From Sphingomonas jatrophae (lineage in GTDB: Bacteria; Pseudomonadota; Alphaproteobacteria; Sphingomonadales; Sphingomonadaceae): 64,000 bases of DNA. This document shows positions 19,466 through 26,708 of the stretch, one piece after another. Below the pieces are notes generated by a model. That model did not search any database and had not been told where the DNA came from. It saw nothing but the letters and a program-made list of their open reading frames with translations. The DNA is taken from contig NZ_FOZG01000001.1 in assembly GCF_900113315.1 (NCBI RefSeq), positions 248,001 to 312,000 on the forward strand, given 5' to 3'. The position numbers were made by a program, and so were the translations under genes. The stretch's first letter is position 1. Each line of letters begins with the position of its first letter.

Positions 19466-19613
19466 TGCTGCCTCCATCCGTGGGTTCGGTGGAAATGCCG
19501 CACGACGCCGAACGATCCTGACCGATGCGTGTCTCGCCCGCGGTCCGGTCCGCCGCGGAGACGAACCGCGCCGCAGCTTGGATTCGCGCCATTTTTGCCT
19601 AAAGCCCGCGGGC

Positions 19614-21341
19614 ATGACGCTCTATCCCCGCTTCGCCGACGCCATCGGCACGATTCTCGACACGCTCGCCGCTGCCGGCTCGATCCCTGGCGGGCTGGAT
19701 CGCCGCAACGTGACGGTGGAGCCGCCGCGCGATCCCACGCACGGCGATCTCGCCACCAATGCCGCGATGGTGCTCAGCAAGGCGGCGGGCATGAAGCCGC
19801 GGGATCTGGCGCAGCTCATCGTGCCGCAGCTGACAGCGCTGGACGACGTGGCGGGCGCGGAGATTGCCGGGCCCGGCTTCATCAACATCCGCCTGACCGA
19901 CGCGGCATGGGATGCGGAGCTGCGCGCCATCGTCGCGGCGGGTGAAGCCTATGGCCGCTCGTCCATCGGCACGGGACAGACGGTCAACGTCGAATATGTC
20001 TCGGCCAATCCGACCGGACCGATGCACATGGGCCATTGCCGCGGCGCAGTGGTTGGGGATGCGCTGGCCAGCCTGCTCGAACATGCCGGTTACCGCGTGA
20101 TCCGGGAATATTACGTCAACGATGCCGGCGCGCAGGTCGATGTCCTCGCCCGCTCGGCCCACGTCCGCTACCGCGAAGCGCTGGGCGAGGACGTGACGGT
20201 GCCCGAGGGCCTCTATCCGGGCGAGTATCTGAAGCCCGTAGGCCAGGCGCTCGCCGCGGAGTTTGGCGACAAATATGTCGGCGCGCCGGAGGGCGAGTGG
20301 CTCGTCCTGTTCCGGACCCGTGCGGTCGCCGCGATGATGGACATGATCCGCGCCGATCTTGCTCTGCTCGGCATCCATCACGACGTTTTCGCCTCCGAGG
20401 CCAAGGTGCAGCAGGACGGCCGCGTCATCGCCGCGCTCGATCGATTGCGCGGCGAAGGGCTGGTCTACGAAGGCACTCTCGAGCCTCCAAAGGGCGAGCT
20501 CCCCGACGACTGGGAGCCGACCGAGATGACCCTGTTCCGCGCGACCGCGTTCGGCGACGACAGCGACCGGCCGGTGCGCAAGGCGGATGGCGGCTTCACC
20601 TATTTCGGCAACGATCTCGCCTACCATGCGCAGAAGGCGGAGACGGCGGATGCGCTGATCGACATCTGGGGCGCCGACCATGCCGGCACGGTGAAGCGCA
20701 TTCAGGCGGCGGTGAAGGCGCTGACCGGCGGCGCCAAGCCGTTCGACATCAAGCTGGTCCAGATGGTCCGCCTGCTGCGCAATGGCGAGCCGGTGAAGAT
20801 GTCCAAGCGTTCGGGCAATTTCGTGACCCTCGCCGAGGTGGTGGAGGAGGTCGGCAAGGATGTCGTCCGCTTCACCATGCTGACGCGGCGGGCCGATGCG
20901 CAAATGGACTTCGACTTCGCCAAGGTGGTCGAGGCGTCGAAGGACAATCCCGTCTTCTACGTCCAATATGCTCATGCGCGCATTCGCTCGCTGCACCGGC
21001 GCGCAGGCGAAGCGGGCATTGCGCTGCCGGCCGAGGCCGATCCGACGCTGCTCGATGCGGACGAGCGCGCGCTTGTGAAGCTCGCCGCGCAATTTCCGCG
21101 CACGGTGGAGGCGGCTGCCGCGACTCGTGAGCCGCACCGCATCGCTTTCTACCTCCACGATCTCGCCGCCGCCTTCCACGCGCAGTGGAACAAGGGCAAT
21201 GACGATCCGGAACGCCGGTTTTTGGTGGTTAACGACCCTGAAAGAACTGGCGCGCGACTATATCTGGCGGACGCGATCGGGCAGATCGTGCGCAATGGGC
21301 TCGGCATCATGGGGGTTGCCGCAGTCGAGGAGATGGCGTGA
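19614..21341 (+). CDS. argS: Arginyl-tRNA synthetase
   Basis: Class I aminoacyl-tRNA synthetase charging tRNA-Arg; 575 aa. It contains an N-terminal Add-1 domain (GPGFINIRL), the HIGH signature as HMGH in [13 protein letters not shown], the KMSKS loop as [10 protein letters not shown] and a C-terminal DALR anticodon-binding domain near [18 protein letters not shown] at 19614 begins [10 protein letters not shown]. Its stop overlaps the ATG of the SPOR gene, so the cluster that follows is probably translationally coupled. Confidence 0.97.
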   Translation: MTLYPRFADAIGTILDTLAAAGSIPGGLDRRNVTVEPPRDPTHGDLATNAAMVLSKAAGMKPRDLAQLIVPQLTALDDVAGAEIAGPGFINIRLTDAAWDAELRAIVAAGEAYGRSSIGTGQTVNVEYVSANPTGPMHMGHCRGAVVGDALASLLEHAGYRVIREYYVNDAGAQVDVLARSAHVRYREALGEDVTVPEGLYPGEYLKPVGQALAAEFGDKYVGAPEGEWLVLFRTRAVAAMMDMIRADLALLGIHHDVFASEAKVQQDGRVIAALDRLRGEGLVYEGTLEPPKGELPDDWEPTEMTLFRATAFGDDSDRPVRKADGGFTYFGNDLAYHAQKAETADALIDIWGADHAGTVKRIQAAVKALTGGAKPFDIKLVQMVRLLRNGEPVKMSKRSGNFVTLAEVVEEVGKDVVRFTMLTRRADAQMDFDFAKVVEASKDNPVFYVQYAHARIRSLHRRAGEAGIALPAEADPTLLDADERALVKLAAQFPRTVEAAAATREPHRIAFYLHDLAAAFHAQWNKGNDDPERRFLVVNDPERTGARLYLADAIGQIVRNGLGIMGVAAVEEMA

Positions 21342-22111
21342 TGTCGGATATCGGCCGGGGCGTGCAGCCGGGGAACGAGGATCGCCTGCCATGGCTCGAG
21401 GCGGTTGACGACGAGGCGGAGCCGCGCGGCCCCGGTGCCGGCCGGCTGGTCGCCGCGGTGATCGTCGCGCTGGCGATCATCGGCCTGGTCGTCGGCGGCA
21501 TCTTCTGGCTGCGCGATCGACCTGCTGACGGTGCGGACGGCGAACTGATCGCCGCACCCGACGGCGCCTACAAGACCAAGCCCGGCGATGCCGGCGGCAT
21601 GAAGGTGGAAGGGCAGGGCGACACCAGCTACGCCGCCTCCGAGGGCGCGGATACGGACGGCGCGATTGACCTGACCAAGCTGCCCGAGACGCCGGTCACC
21701 GAAGACAGGGCCGTCACGCAGGCGGATGCCGCCGCGGCCAAGCCGCCGACGCCTGCCGCGACTCCGCCGGCTCCCGCCGCAACCGCCAAGATCGCCGCCG
21801 CTCCTGCACCCGTGCCCGCCGCGCCCAAGGCAGCTGCGCCTGCACCGGTCGCTGCACCGGCCAAGCCGCAGGCACCGGTCACGGGCGGGACGATCCAGCT
21901 CGGGGCGTTCGGCTCCGAGGCGAAGGCGAATGCCGCGTGGAAGACCATGTCCAAGCGCTTCGGCTTCCTCGCCGGCCTGACGCCCACCGTCACGCCCGTC
22001 GCAGTCGGCGAGAAGACCTTCTACCGTCTTCGCGTCGCCGCCGGTGCGCAGGCCGGCACGATCTGCGGCAAGCTGACCGTCGCCGGGGAGACGTGCGCGC
22101 GGATCGGATAA
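21341..22111 (+). CDS. SPOR domain protein, single-pass inner membrane
   Basis: A 256-aa bitopic protein. A cytoplasmic N-terminus of about 37 residues precedes a membrane helix (LVAAVIVALAIIGLVVGGIF). A long alanine/proline-rich periplasmic linker and a C-terminal SPOR domain starting at GGTIQLGAFGS follow. SPOR domains bind denuded septal peptidoglycan glycans, so it probably acts at division or in cell wall turnover. Placement just before nagZ fits a wall-recycling context. ATG at 21341 overlaps the argS stop. Confidence 0.9.
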   Translation: MSDIGRGVQPGNEDRLPWLEAVDDEAEPRGPGAGRLVAAVIVALAIIGLVVGGIFWLRDRPADGADGELIAAPDGAYKTKPGDAGGMKVEGQGDTSYAASEGADTDGAIDLTKLPETPVTEDRAVTQADAAAAKPPTPAATPPAPAATAKIAAAPAPVPAAPKAAAPAPVAAPAKPQAPVTGGTIQLGAFGSEAKANAAWKTMSKRFGFLAGLTPTVTPVAVGEKTFYRLRVAAGAQAGTICGKLTVAGETCARIG

Positions 22112-22117
22112 GCAAGC

Positions 22118-22140
22118 GGGCGCTCCGGTGAGGAGCGTCC
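22118..22140 (+). terminator. Possible weak hairpin terminator
   Basis: A 9-bp stem with one G-U pair (22118-22126 with 22132-22140) in the 68-bp gap between the SPOR gene and nagZ. No clear U run follows, so it may only attenuate. Confidence 0.3.
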
Positions 22141-22179
22141 CCTTCCATCCGCCCCTTCGCCTCGCGTAGACCACCCGGC

Positions 22180-23184
22180 ATGACCCCGCTGATCCTCGGC
22201 CTTGCCGGACCCGCCCTGACCGACGCCGAGCGCGCCTTCTTCCGCTCGGTCGATCCCGCCGGCTTCATCCTGTTCCGCCGCAACTGCGTCGATCCCGAAC
22301 AGCTGCGCGCGCTCACGGATGGCTTGCGCGATCTCTCCGGCCGCGCGGACGTGCCGATCCTGATCGATCAGGAAGGTGGCCGCGTCGCCCGCCTGCGCCC
22401 GCCGCACTGGCCGGAATTCCCGACCGGCGAGGCCTTCGCCCGCCTCTACGACATCGCGCCCATGTCGGCGATCGAGGCAGCGCGCGCCAATGCCCGTGCG
22501 CTCGCCGCCACGCTCGCGGCAATCGGCATCAACGTCGATTGCCTGCCGCTGCTCGACGTGCGCCAGCCTGGCGGCCACGACATCATCGGTGATCGTGCGC
22601 TGGGCGATGAGCCGCTCCGCGTCGCCGCGCTCGGCCGAGCTACGCTGGAGGGTCTGCGCGAGGGGGGTGTCGTCGGCGTCGTCAAGCACATGCCCGGCCA
22701 TGGCCGCGCCACGGCGGACAGCCATCTCGAACTGCCTCTGGTCGATGCCGACGAGGCCGCGCTGGAAACCGATCTCGCTCCCTTTGCGCGCCTGCGCACC
22801 GCGCCGATGGGGATGACCGCCCATGTCGTCTACACGGCATGGGACGCGGATCGCTGCGCCAGCCTGTCGCCACGCGTGATCGGTGACGTCATCCGCGGTC
22901 GCATCGGCTTCGACGGGCTGCTCATGTCCGACGATCTCGGCATGAACGCGCTGAGCGGCGGCTTCGGCGACCGTGCGGCGGGTGTCCTCGCCGCCGGGTG
23001 CGACGTCGCGCTCCACTGCTCGGGCGACATGGCCGAGATGGAGGCGGTCGCGGGCGCGGTGGGGACCATTCCTGCCGACGCACGCCGCCGCCTCGACGCG
23101 GCGATGGCGACGATCGCCGCGGCACCCCGTGCCGACTATGCCGAGGCGATCGCCCAGCGCGACGCGCTGCTGGCCCTCGCCTGA
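22180..23184 (+). CDS. nagZ: Beta-N-acetylhexosaminidase, GH3 family
   Basis: Cytoplasmic glycosidase that removes N-acetylglucosamine from anhydro-muropeptides during peptidoglycan recycling. At 334 aa it is a single-domain GH3 enzyme. The diagnostic KHMPGHGRATADSHLELP loop carries the general-base histidine, and LLMSDDLGMNAL contains the nucleophile aspartate. The N-terminal LILGLAGPALTDAER and LIDQEGGRVARL are typical. No signal peptide, as expected. Its products feed cell wall recycling and can influence AmpC-type induction. Confidence 0.95.
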   Translation: MTPLILGLAGPALTDAERAFFRSVDPAGFILFRRNCVDPEQLRALTDGLRDLSGRADVPILIDQEGGRVARLRPPHWPEFPTGEAFARLYDIAPMSAIEAARANARALAATLAAIGINVDCLPLLDVRQPGGHDIIGDRALGDEPLRVAALGRATLEGLREGGVVGVVKHMPGHGRATADSHLELPLVDADEAALETDLAPFARLRTAPMGMTAHVVYTAWDADRCASLSPRVIGDVIRGRIGFDGLLMSDDLGMNALSGGFGDRAAGVLAAGCDVALHCSGDMAEMEAVAGAVGTIPADARRRLDAAMATIAAAPRADYAEAIAQRDALLALA

Positions 23185-23212
23185 GCCGGTCACGCCCGCT
23201 ACCCTGCGGCCC

Positions 23213-23947
23213 GTGTCCGATCCCGCGCCAGAAACCCTCACCGTCTCGCTCGATGCGTGGGAGGGGCCGCTCGATCTGCTCCTCGCGCTCGCCCGCGAGC
23301 AGAAGGTCGATCTGCGCGAAATCTCGATCCTCCAGCTGGTCGATCAGTATCTCGACTGGCTCCGCTCCGCCGAGAGCCTCAAGCTGGAGGTTGCCGCAGA
23401 CTGGCTGGTGATGGCGGCATGGCTCGCTTACCTGAAATCGGCCCTGCTGCTGCCCAAGGACCCCGAGGCCGATCCCGATCCGGAGTTGCTTGCGCTCCGC
23501 CTCCAACGCCGCCTGCAACAGCTCGACGCCATGCGCGAGGCCGGTGCCCGGCTGATGGCGCGCGACAGGCTCGGCCGCGATGTCTTTCCACGCGGCGCGC
23601 CGGAGGGCTTGCGGCTCGTCCGCCGGCCACAATGGCAGGCGAGCCTGTTCGATCTGATCGCAGCCTATGGAGCAGTGCGCGCGCGCTCGGCGCCCGTGCT
23701 GCACGTCGTCGCACGGCGGCCGGTGATGACGCTGGACATGGCGCTCGCCCGGCTGGAAGCGATGCTGGGCACCGGCGTCGACAATGCGACGCTGGTCAGC
23801 CTGCTGCCGCCCGGCGGCGATCCGGCGTGGCGCCGCTCCGCGCTCGCCTCCAGCTTCGTCGCGATGCTGGAACTGGCGCGGCAGGGCCGCCTCGCCTTCG
23901 CGCAGGAGGAGGCGTTCGCCCCCCTGCGCGTCGGCAGCGTCGCATGA
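23213..23947 (+). CDS. scpA: Segregation and condensation protein A
   Basis: Kleisin subunit of the bacterial SMC condensin, needed for chromosome compaction and segregation. The 244-aa protein shows the family N-terminus WEGPLDLLLALAREQKVDL and the helical repeat LQLVDQYLDWL. The C-terminal winged helix is less obvious but ends near FVAMLELARQGRLAFAQEE. Start is read as GTG at 23213; no good ribosome site is visible, so the exact start is open. Its last four bases overlap scpB. Confidence 0.93.
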   Translation: MSDPAPETLTVSLDAWEGPLDLLLALAREQKVDLREISILQLVDQYLDWLRSAESLKLEVAADWLVMAAWLAYLKSALLLPKDPEADPDPELLALRLQRRLQQLDAMREAGARLMARDRLGRDVFPRGAPEGLRLVRRPQWQASLFDLIAAYGAVRARSAPVLHVVARRPVMTLDMALARLEAMLGTGVDNATLVSLLPPGGDPAWRRSALASSFVAMLELARQGRLAFAQEEAFAPLRVGSVA

Positions 23948-24510
23948 CCCCCGACGATCCTGCCCGCGCGGTCGAGGCGGCGCTGTTCGCCGCCGAGGCG
24001 CCGATGACGGTGGATGCGCTGGCGCAGGCGACCGGTGTTGCCGATGTGTCCGCTGCGCTTGTCCGCATTCAGCACGATTATGCCGACCGCGGCATCACCC
24101 TCGTCGAGTTTGGCGGGCGTTGGCGCTTCCAGACCGCAGCGGATCTCGCCCACATCCTGCGTCGCGAGCGGGAGGAGCCGCGCCGCCTGTCCCGCGCAGG
24201 CGTCGAGACGCTCGCCATCGTCGCCTATCACGAGCCGGTCAGCCGCGCCGAGATCGAGGCGATCCGCGGCGTGGCAGTGGCGAAAGGCACGCTGGATACG
24301 CTGATCGAGGCAGGCTGGGTCCGCCCCGCCGGTCGCCGCGAGGTGCCGGGCCGGCCGCTCACCTACGCGACGACGCCCGGCTTCCTCGATCATTTCGGCC
24401 TCGCCAGCCGCCGCGATCTGCCCGGTCTCGACGAACTCCGCGCCGCCGGCCTGCTCGATCCGCTCGATGCGATCACGAGCGAGGTGGAAAGCGGCGGCGA
24501 TGCGGCCTAG
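23944..24510 (+). CDS. scpB: Segregation and condensation protein B
   Basis: Kite-family partner of ScpA and SMC. The 188-aa protein has two winged-helix domains. VEAALFAAEAPMTVDALAQ opens the first, and ETLAIVAYHEPVSRAEIEAIRGV with VRPAGRREVPGRPLTYATT forms the second, all typical. ATG at 23944 overlaps scpA (ATGA), indicating coupled translation and a fixed ratio of the two subunits. Confidence 0.95.
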   Translation: MTPDDPARAVEAALFAAEAPMTVDALAQATGVADVSAALVRIQHDYADRGITLVEFGGRWRFQTAADLAHILRREREEPRRLSRAGVETLAIVAYHEPVSRAEIEAIRGVAVAKGTLDTLIEAGWVRPAGRREVPGRPLTYATTPGFLDHFGLASRRDLPGLDELRAAGLLDPLDAITSEVESGGDAA

Positions 24511-24539
24511 ATAGGGCGCAAGCCAAGGAGTGAGACGTC

Positions 24540-24791
24540 ATGGGCCTGTCGCTGCCGCATATCCTGATCTTCGCGGTCGTCGCGATCCTGCTGCTGGGTG
24601 GCGGGCGCTTCTCCAGCATGATGGGCGATGTTGCCAAGGGCGTGAAGCAGTTCAAGAAGGGCATGGCGGAGGACGACGACGAGCCTGCGCCCGCCAAGCC
24701 GGCCGCGCGCCTGCAGGCGCAGCCGCCGCTCGATCCGCAGGCGGGGGATGCCACGCTGCAGCCGATGAAGGACGATCGGCCGAACGCCTGA
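24540..24791 (+). CDS. tatA: Twin-arginine translocase subunit TatA
   Basis: Pore-forming component of the Tat system that exports folded proteins. The 83-aa protein has one N-terminal membrane helix (HILIFAVVAILLLGGGRF), an amphipathic helix (MGDVAKGVKQFKKG) and an acidic, then proline-rich tail. ATG at 24540 follows AAGGAGTGAG. It heads the tatABC group directly after scpB, an arrangement usual in alphaproteobacteria. Confidence 0.95.
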   Translation: MGLSLPHILIFAVVAILLLGGGRFSSMMGDVAKGVKQFKKGMAEDDDEPAPAKPAARLQAQPPLDPQAGDATLQPMKDDRPNA

Positions 24792-24817
24792 TCCGCCGAC
24801 CGCCCGGTTCCTGATCC

Positions 24818-25192
24818 ATGTTCGACGTCGCCCCGACTGAGCTGCTGCTCGTCGCCGTGGTCGCCCTTGTGGTGATCGGGCCGAAGGATCTGCCGAATGC
24901 TATGCGCTTCGTCGGCCGCTGGGTCGCGAAGGCGCAGGGTGTCGCGCGCCACTTCCGCTCGGGGATCGACGAGATGGTCCGCCAGGCGGAGCTGGAGGAG
25001 ATGGAGCGCAAATGGGCCGCGGAGAATGAGCGGATCATGCGCGAGCATCCGGTGGAGCCCGACCCGTCCGTGCGTGAGCCGGTGATGGAGTCACTGCCTG
25101 CTCCGGCGCCGCACGTTCAGGAGGCTCCCGCGGGGGCCGTTCCCATCGATGCCGGGCGCGCCGCCGCTGATCCGGCAGAGCCGCGCGCGTGA
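24818..25192 (+). CDS. tatB: Twin-arginine translocase subunit TatB
   Basis: Forms the Tat substrate receptor with TatC. It has 124 aa with a short membrane helix (MFDVAPTELLLVAVVALVVIGPKDLP), the conserved GPKDLP hinge, a long charged amphipathic helix (RQAELEEMERKWAAENE) and a proline/alanine-rich tail. ATG at 24818; its stop overlaps the tatC start. Confidence 0.95.
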   Translation: MFDVAPTELLLVAVVALVVIGPKDLPNAMRFVGRWVAKAQGVARHFRSGIDEMVRQAELEEMERKWAAENERIMREHPVEPDPSVREPVMESLPAPAPHVQEAPAGAVPIDAGRAAADPAEPRA

Positions 25193-25953
25193 AGGATATC
25201 GACGAGACCCGTGCGCCGCTGCTCGAGCATCTTGTCGAGCTGCGCCGGCGCCTGTTGTGGAGCTTCGCCGCTCTCGCTGGCGCCTTTGGCCTCAGCCTCT
25301 ATTTTGCCCGGCCGATCTTCGCCTTCCTGGTCCAGCCGCTGATCCGCGCGGGGCAGACGCGGCTGATCTACACCGATATCTTCGAGGCCTTTTTCAACGA
25401 GATAAAGGTCTCCTTCTTCGCCGCGATCATGCTCGCTTTCCCGGTGATGGCGACGCAGCTGTGGCGTTTCGTCGCGCCCGGCCTTTATGCGAGCGAGAAG
25501 CGCGCTTTCCTGCCGTTCCTGCTGCTCACGCCCGTGCTGTTCCTCAGCGGCGCGGCGCTGGCTTATTACGTTGCCATGCCGATCGCGCTCCACTTCCTGC
25601 TCGGCTACGAAGGCAATGTCGGCGGCGTGCACCAGGAAGCGCTGCCGGCGATCGGCAATTATCTCAGCTTCGTGACGAAGTTCCTGTTCGGCTTCGGCGT
25701 CGCCTTCCTGCTGCCGGTGCTGCTGATGCTGCTGGAGCGTGCGGGGCTGGTCACGCGCGATCAGCTCAAGAAGGGTCGCCGCTACGCGATAGTCGCGGCC
25801 TTCGGCATCGCTGCGGTGCTGACGCCGCCCGACGTCTTCTCGCAGCTGCTGCTCGCAATCCCGCTCGTCATCCTCTACGAATTCGCGCTGATCGCCATCT
25901 GGTTCACCGAGCGCCGCCGTGCGCGAGAGCAGGCGCTGACCACCGCATCGTGA
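25189..25953 (+). CDS. tatC: Twin-arginine translocase subunit TatC
   Basis: Multispanning Tat component that recognises the RR signal. The 254-aa protein opens with the family motif PLLEHLVELRRRLLW and includes IYTDIFEAFFNEIKVSFFAA, FVAPGLYASEKRAFLPF and the FGIAAVLTPPDVFSQ loop. Six membrane segments are apparent. GTG at 25189 overlaps tatB by four bases (GTGA), so translation is coupled. A terminator hairpin follows at 25964-25989. Confidence 0.96.
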   Translation: MKDIDETRAPLLEHLVELRRRLLWSFAALAGAFGLSLYFARPIFAFLVQPLIRAGQTRLIYTDIFEAFFNEIKVSFFAAIMLAFPVMATQLWRFVAPGLYASEKRAFLPFLLLTPVLFLSGAALAYYVAMPIALHFLLGYEGNVGGVHQEALPAIGNYLSFVTKFLFGFGVAFLLPVLLMLLERAGLVTRDQLKKGRRYAIVAAFGIAAVLTPPDVFSQLLLAIPLVILYEFALIAIWFTERRRAREQALTTAS

Positions 25954-25963
25954 TAAAAGAAAA

Positions 25964-25989
25964 GGGCTCCCGCGTCGCCGCGGGAGCCC
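25964..25989. terminator. Bidirectional intrinsic terminator
   Basis: Perfect 11-bp stem (25964-25974 with 25979-25989) and a 4-nt loop between tatC and the convergent lipoprotein gene. The minus-strand tail CTTTTCTTTTATC is a strong U tract; the plus-strand tail is weak. Confidence 0.85.
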
Positions 25990-26013
25990 TTCGATCCGAT
26001 CAGTCGGGCGGAC

Positions 26014-26142
26014 TTACTTCGCCGCGTCGGAGACCGCCTCACCCGCCGAGGAGACGTCCTTGCCGGCGCCCGCAACGGTGTTGCACGCCGAAACCATCAG
26101 CCCGCCGGTGACGAGGGCGAGGGCGAGAAACTTGCGAACCAT
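26014..26142 (-). CDS. Entericidin A/B-like small lipoprotein
   Basis: A 42-aa lipoprotein precursor: basic MVRK, hydrophobic FLALALVTGGLMV, lipobox VSAC with the lipidated cysteine at about residue 20. A short polar tail rich in alanine, glycine and serine (GAGKDVSSAGEAVSDAA) follows. This is the pattern of the entericidin EcnA/EcnB family, tiny lipoproteins often induced under stress and linked to envelope toxicity in E. coli. The function here is unproven. It lies just outside the general stress island, 119 bases past the end of the candidate sRNA. Confidence 0.82.
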   Translation of the reverse strand: MVRKFLALALVTGGLMVSACNTVAGAGKDVSSAGEAVSDAAK

Positions 26143-26260
26143 AGCTGCGCTCCTGATAAGTCCACGGTGTCCAATGACGGACCCGCGCTGCTCAATGTCC
26201 TGCAAGCAGAGTTGTTCCGCCAACGCATCGGCTTGATCGGACGGCGATGTGGGGTGCCCC

Positions 26261-26362
26261 AAAAAGAATTCGGGCCCGGAAACGCCGCCGGGGGGAGGAT
26301 CGGCGTTTCCGGGCCCGCTGGGTTGGATAGCGAGAGCGGGGGGGCAAAAGGTCACTATCCGA
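26261..26362 (-). ncRNA. Candidate stress-induced small RNA with C-rich loops
   Basis: Predicted transcript of about 102 nt. A sigma-EcfG-like promoter lies upstream (GGAAC 26394-26390, GTT 26372-26370). The 5' hairpin pairs 26352-26360 with 26325-26333 (9 bp, one G-U) and has an 18-nt loop containing seven consecutive C. A second, perfect 16-bp hairpin (26302-26317 with 26271-26286) has a 15-nt loop with CCTCCCCCC, and is followed by AATTCTTTTT, a textbook intrinsic terminator. C-rich loops can pair with Shine-Dalgarno sequences, as in alphaproteobacterial CCUCC-loop sRNAs and in GsrN of Caulobacter. No open frame fits. The exact ends are estimates. Confidence 0.65.
26271..26317 (-). terminator. 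Strong intrinsic terminator of the candidate sRNA
   Basis: Perfect 16-bp stem, 15-nt loop and T5 run on the minus strand. It lies about 400 bp beyond the phyP stop, so it is better explained as the end of an independent short transcript than as the operon terminator, although it could serve both. Confidence 0.8.
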
Positions 26363-26369
26363 ATGTAAG

Positions 26370-26394
26370 AACACGCAAGCGGGCGGGCGGTTCC
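26370..26394 (-). promoter_or_regulatory. Sigma-EcfG-like promoter of candidate sRNA
   Basis: GGAAC (26394-26390), 17-base spacer, GTT (26372-26370). Spacing is identical to the site upstream of nepR in the same island. The predicted start is near 26362. Confidence 0.6.
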
Positions 26395-26496
26395 GGAGCC
26401 GCTTCGCACTTTTTTGCGGGCCTGCTGTTTTTTTTGAGAAGCCCGGCAACCGCCGCCGCCGGTCGCGCGCTCGTCCGGGTGAAAGGAGCCTTCTGC

Positions 26497-26676
26497 ATGG
26501 CCAAGCCCCCCGAAAGCCCGTCACACAGCGATCTCACCGGCGTGAACCGTGACGGTCGCGTAAATGCGCCAAAGCGCGAGCCCGATCGCGATGATGCGGA
26601 GCGGCTGGCAACCGCCAACCAGGATAATCGCGCCAAGCCGCCAAGCGAAAGCGGCACCGGCGCCAGCGGAGACTGA
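26497..26676 (+). CDS. Small hydrophilic protein, unknown
   Basis: A 59-aa protein without hydrophobic segments, rich in Asp, Arg, Pro, Asn and Ser (MAKPPESPSHSDLTGVNRDG at the start, ending SGTGASGD). It is probably intrinsically disordered. A strong GAAAGGAG precedes ATG at 26497, which argues that it is a real gene. It lies between the candidate sRNA and phyP, on the opposite strand to both. I do not recognise the family. No sigma-EcfG-like site was found directly upstream. Confidence 0.55.
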   Translation: MAKPPESPSHSDLTGVNRDGRVNAPKREPDRDDAERLATANQDNRAKPPSESGTGASGD

Positions 26677-26708
26677 AGTCCGAAGGCGGCGGCTGCGTGC
26701 CGCCGCCG

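Larger units (their letters stand above)
26143..26496. other. Gene-free interval holding a candidate sRNA
   Basis: 354 bases without a protein gene. It contains the upstream region of the entericidin-like gene, the candidate sRNA with its promoter and terminator (26261-26394), and, from about 26400, two poly-T tracts and the leader of the 59-aa gene at 26497. Confidence 0.7.

Noticed and set aside
26190-26216. GGAAC upstream of the entericidin-like gene
   Set aside because: The matching -10 position reads ATTG or TTG, not GTT.
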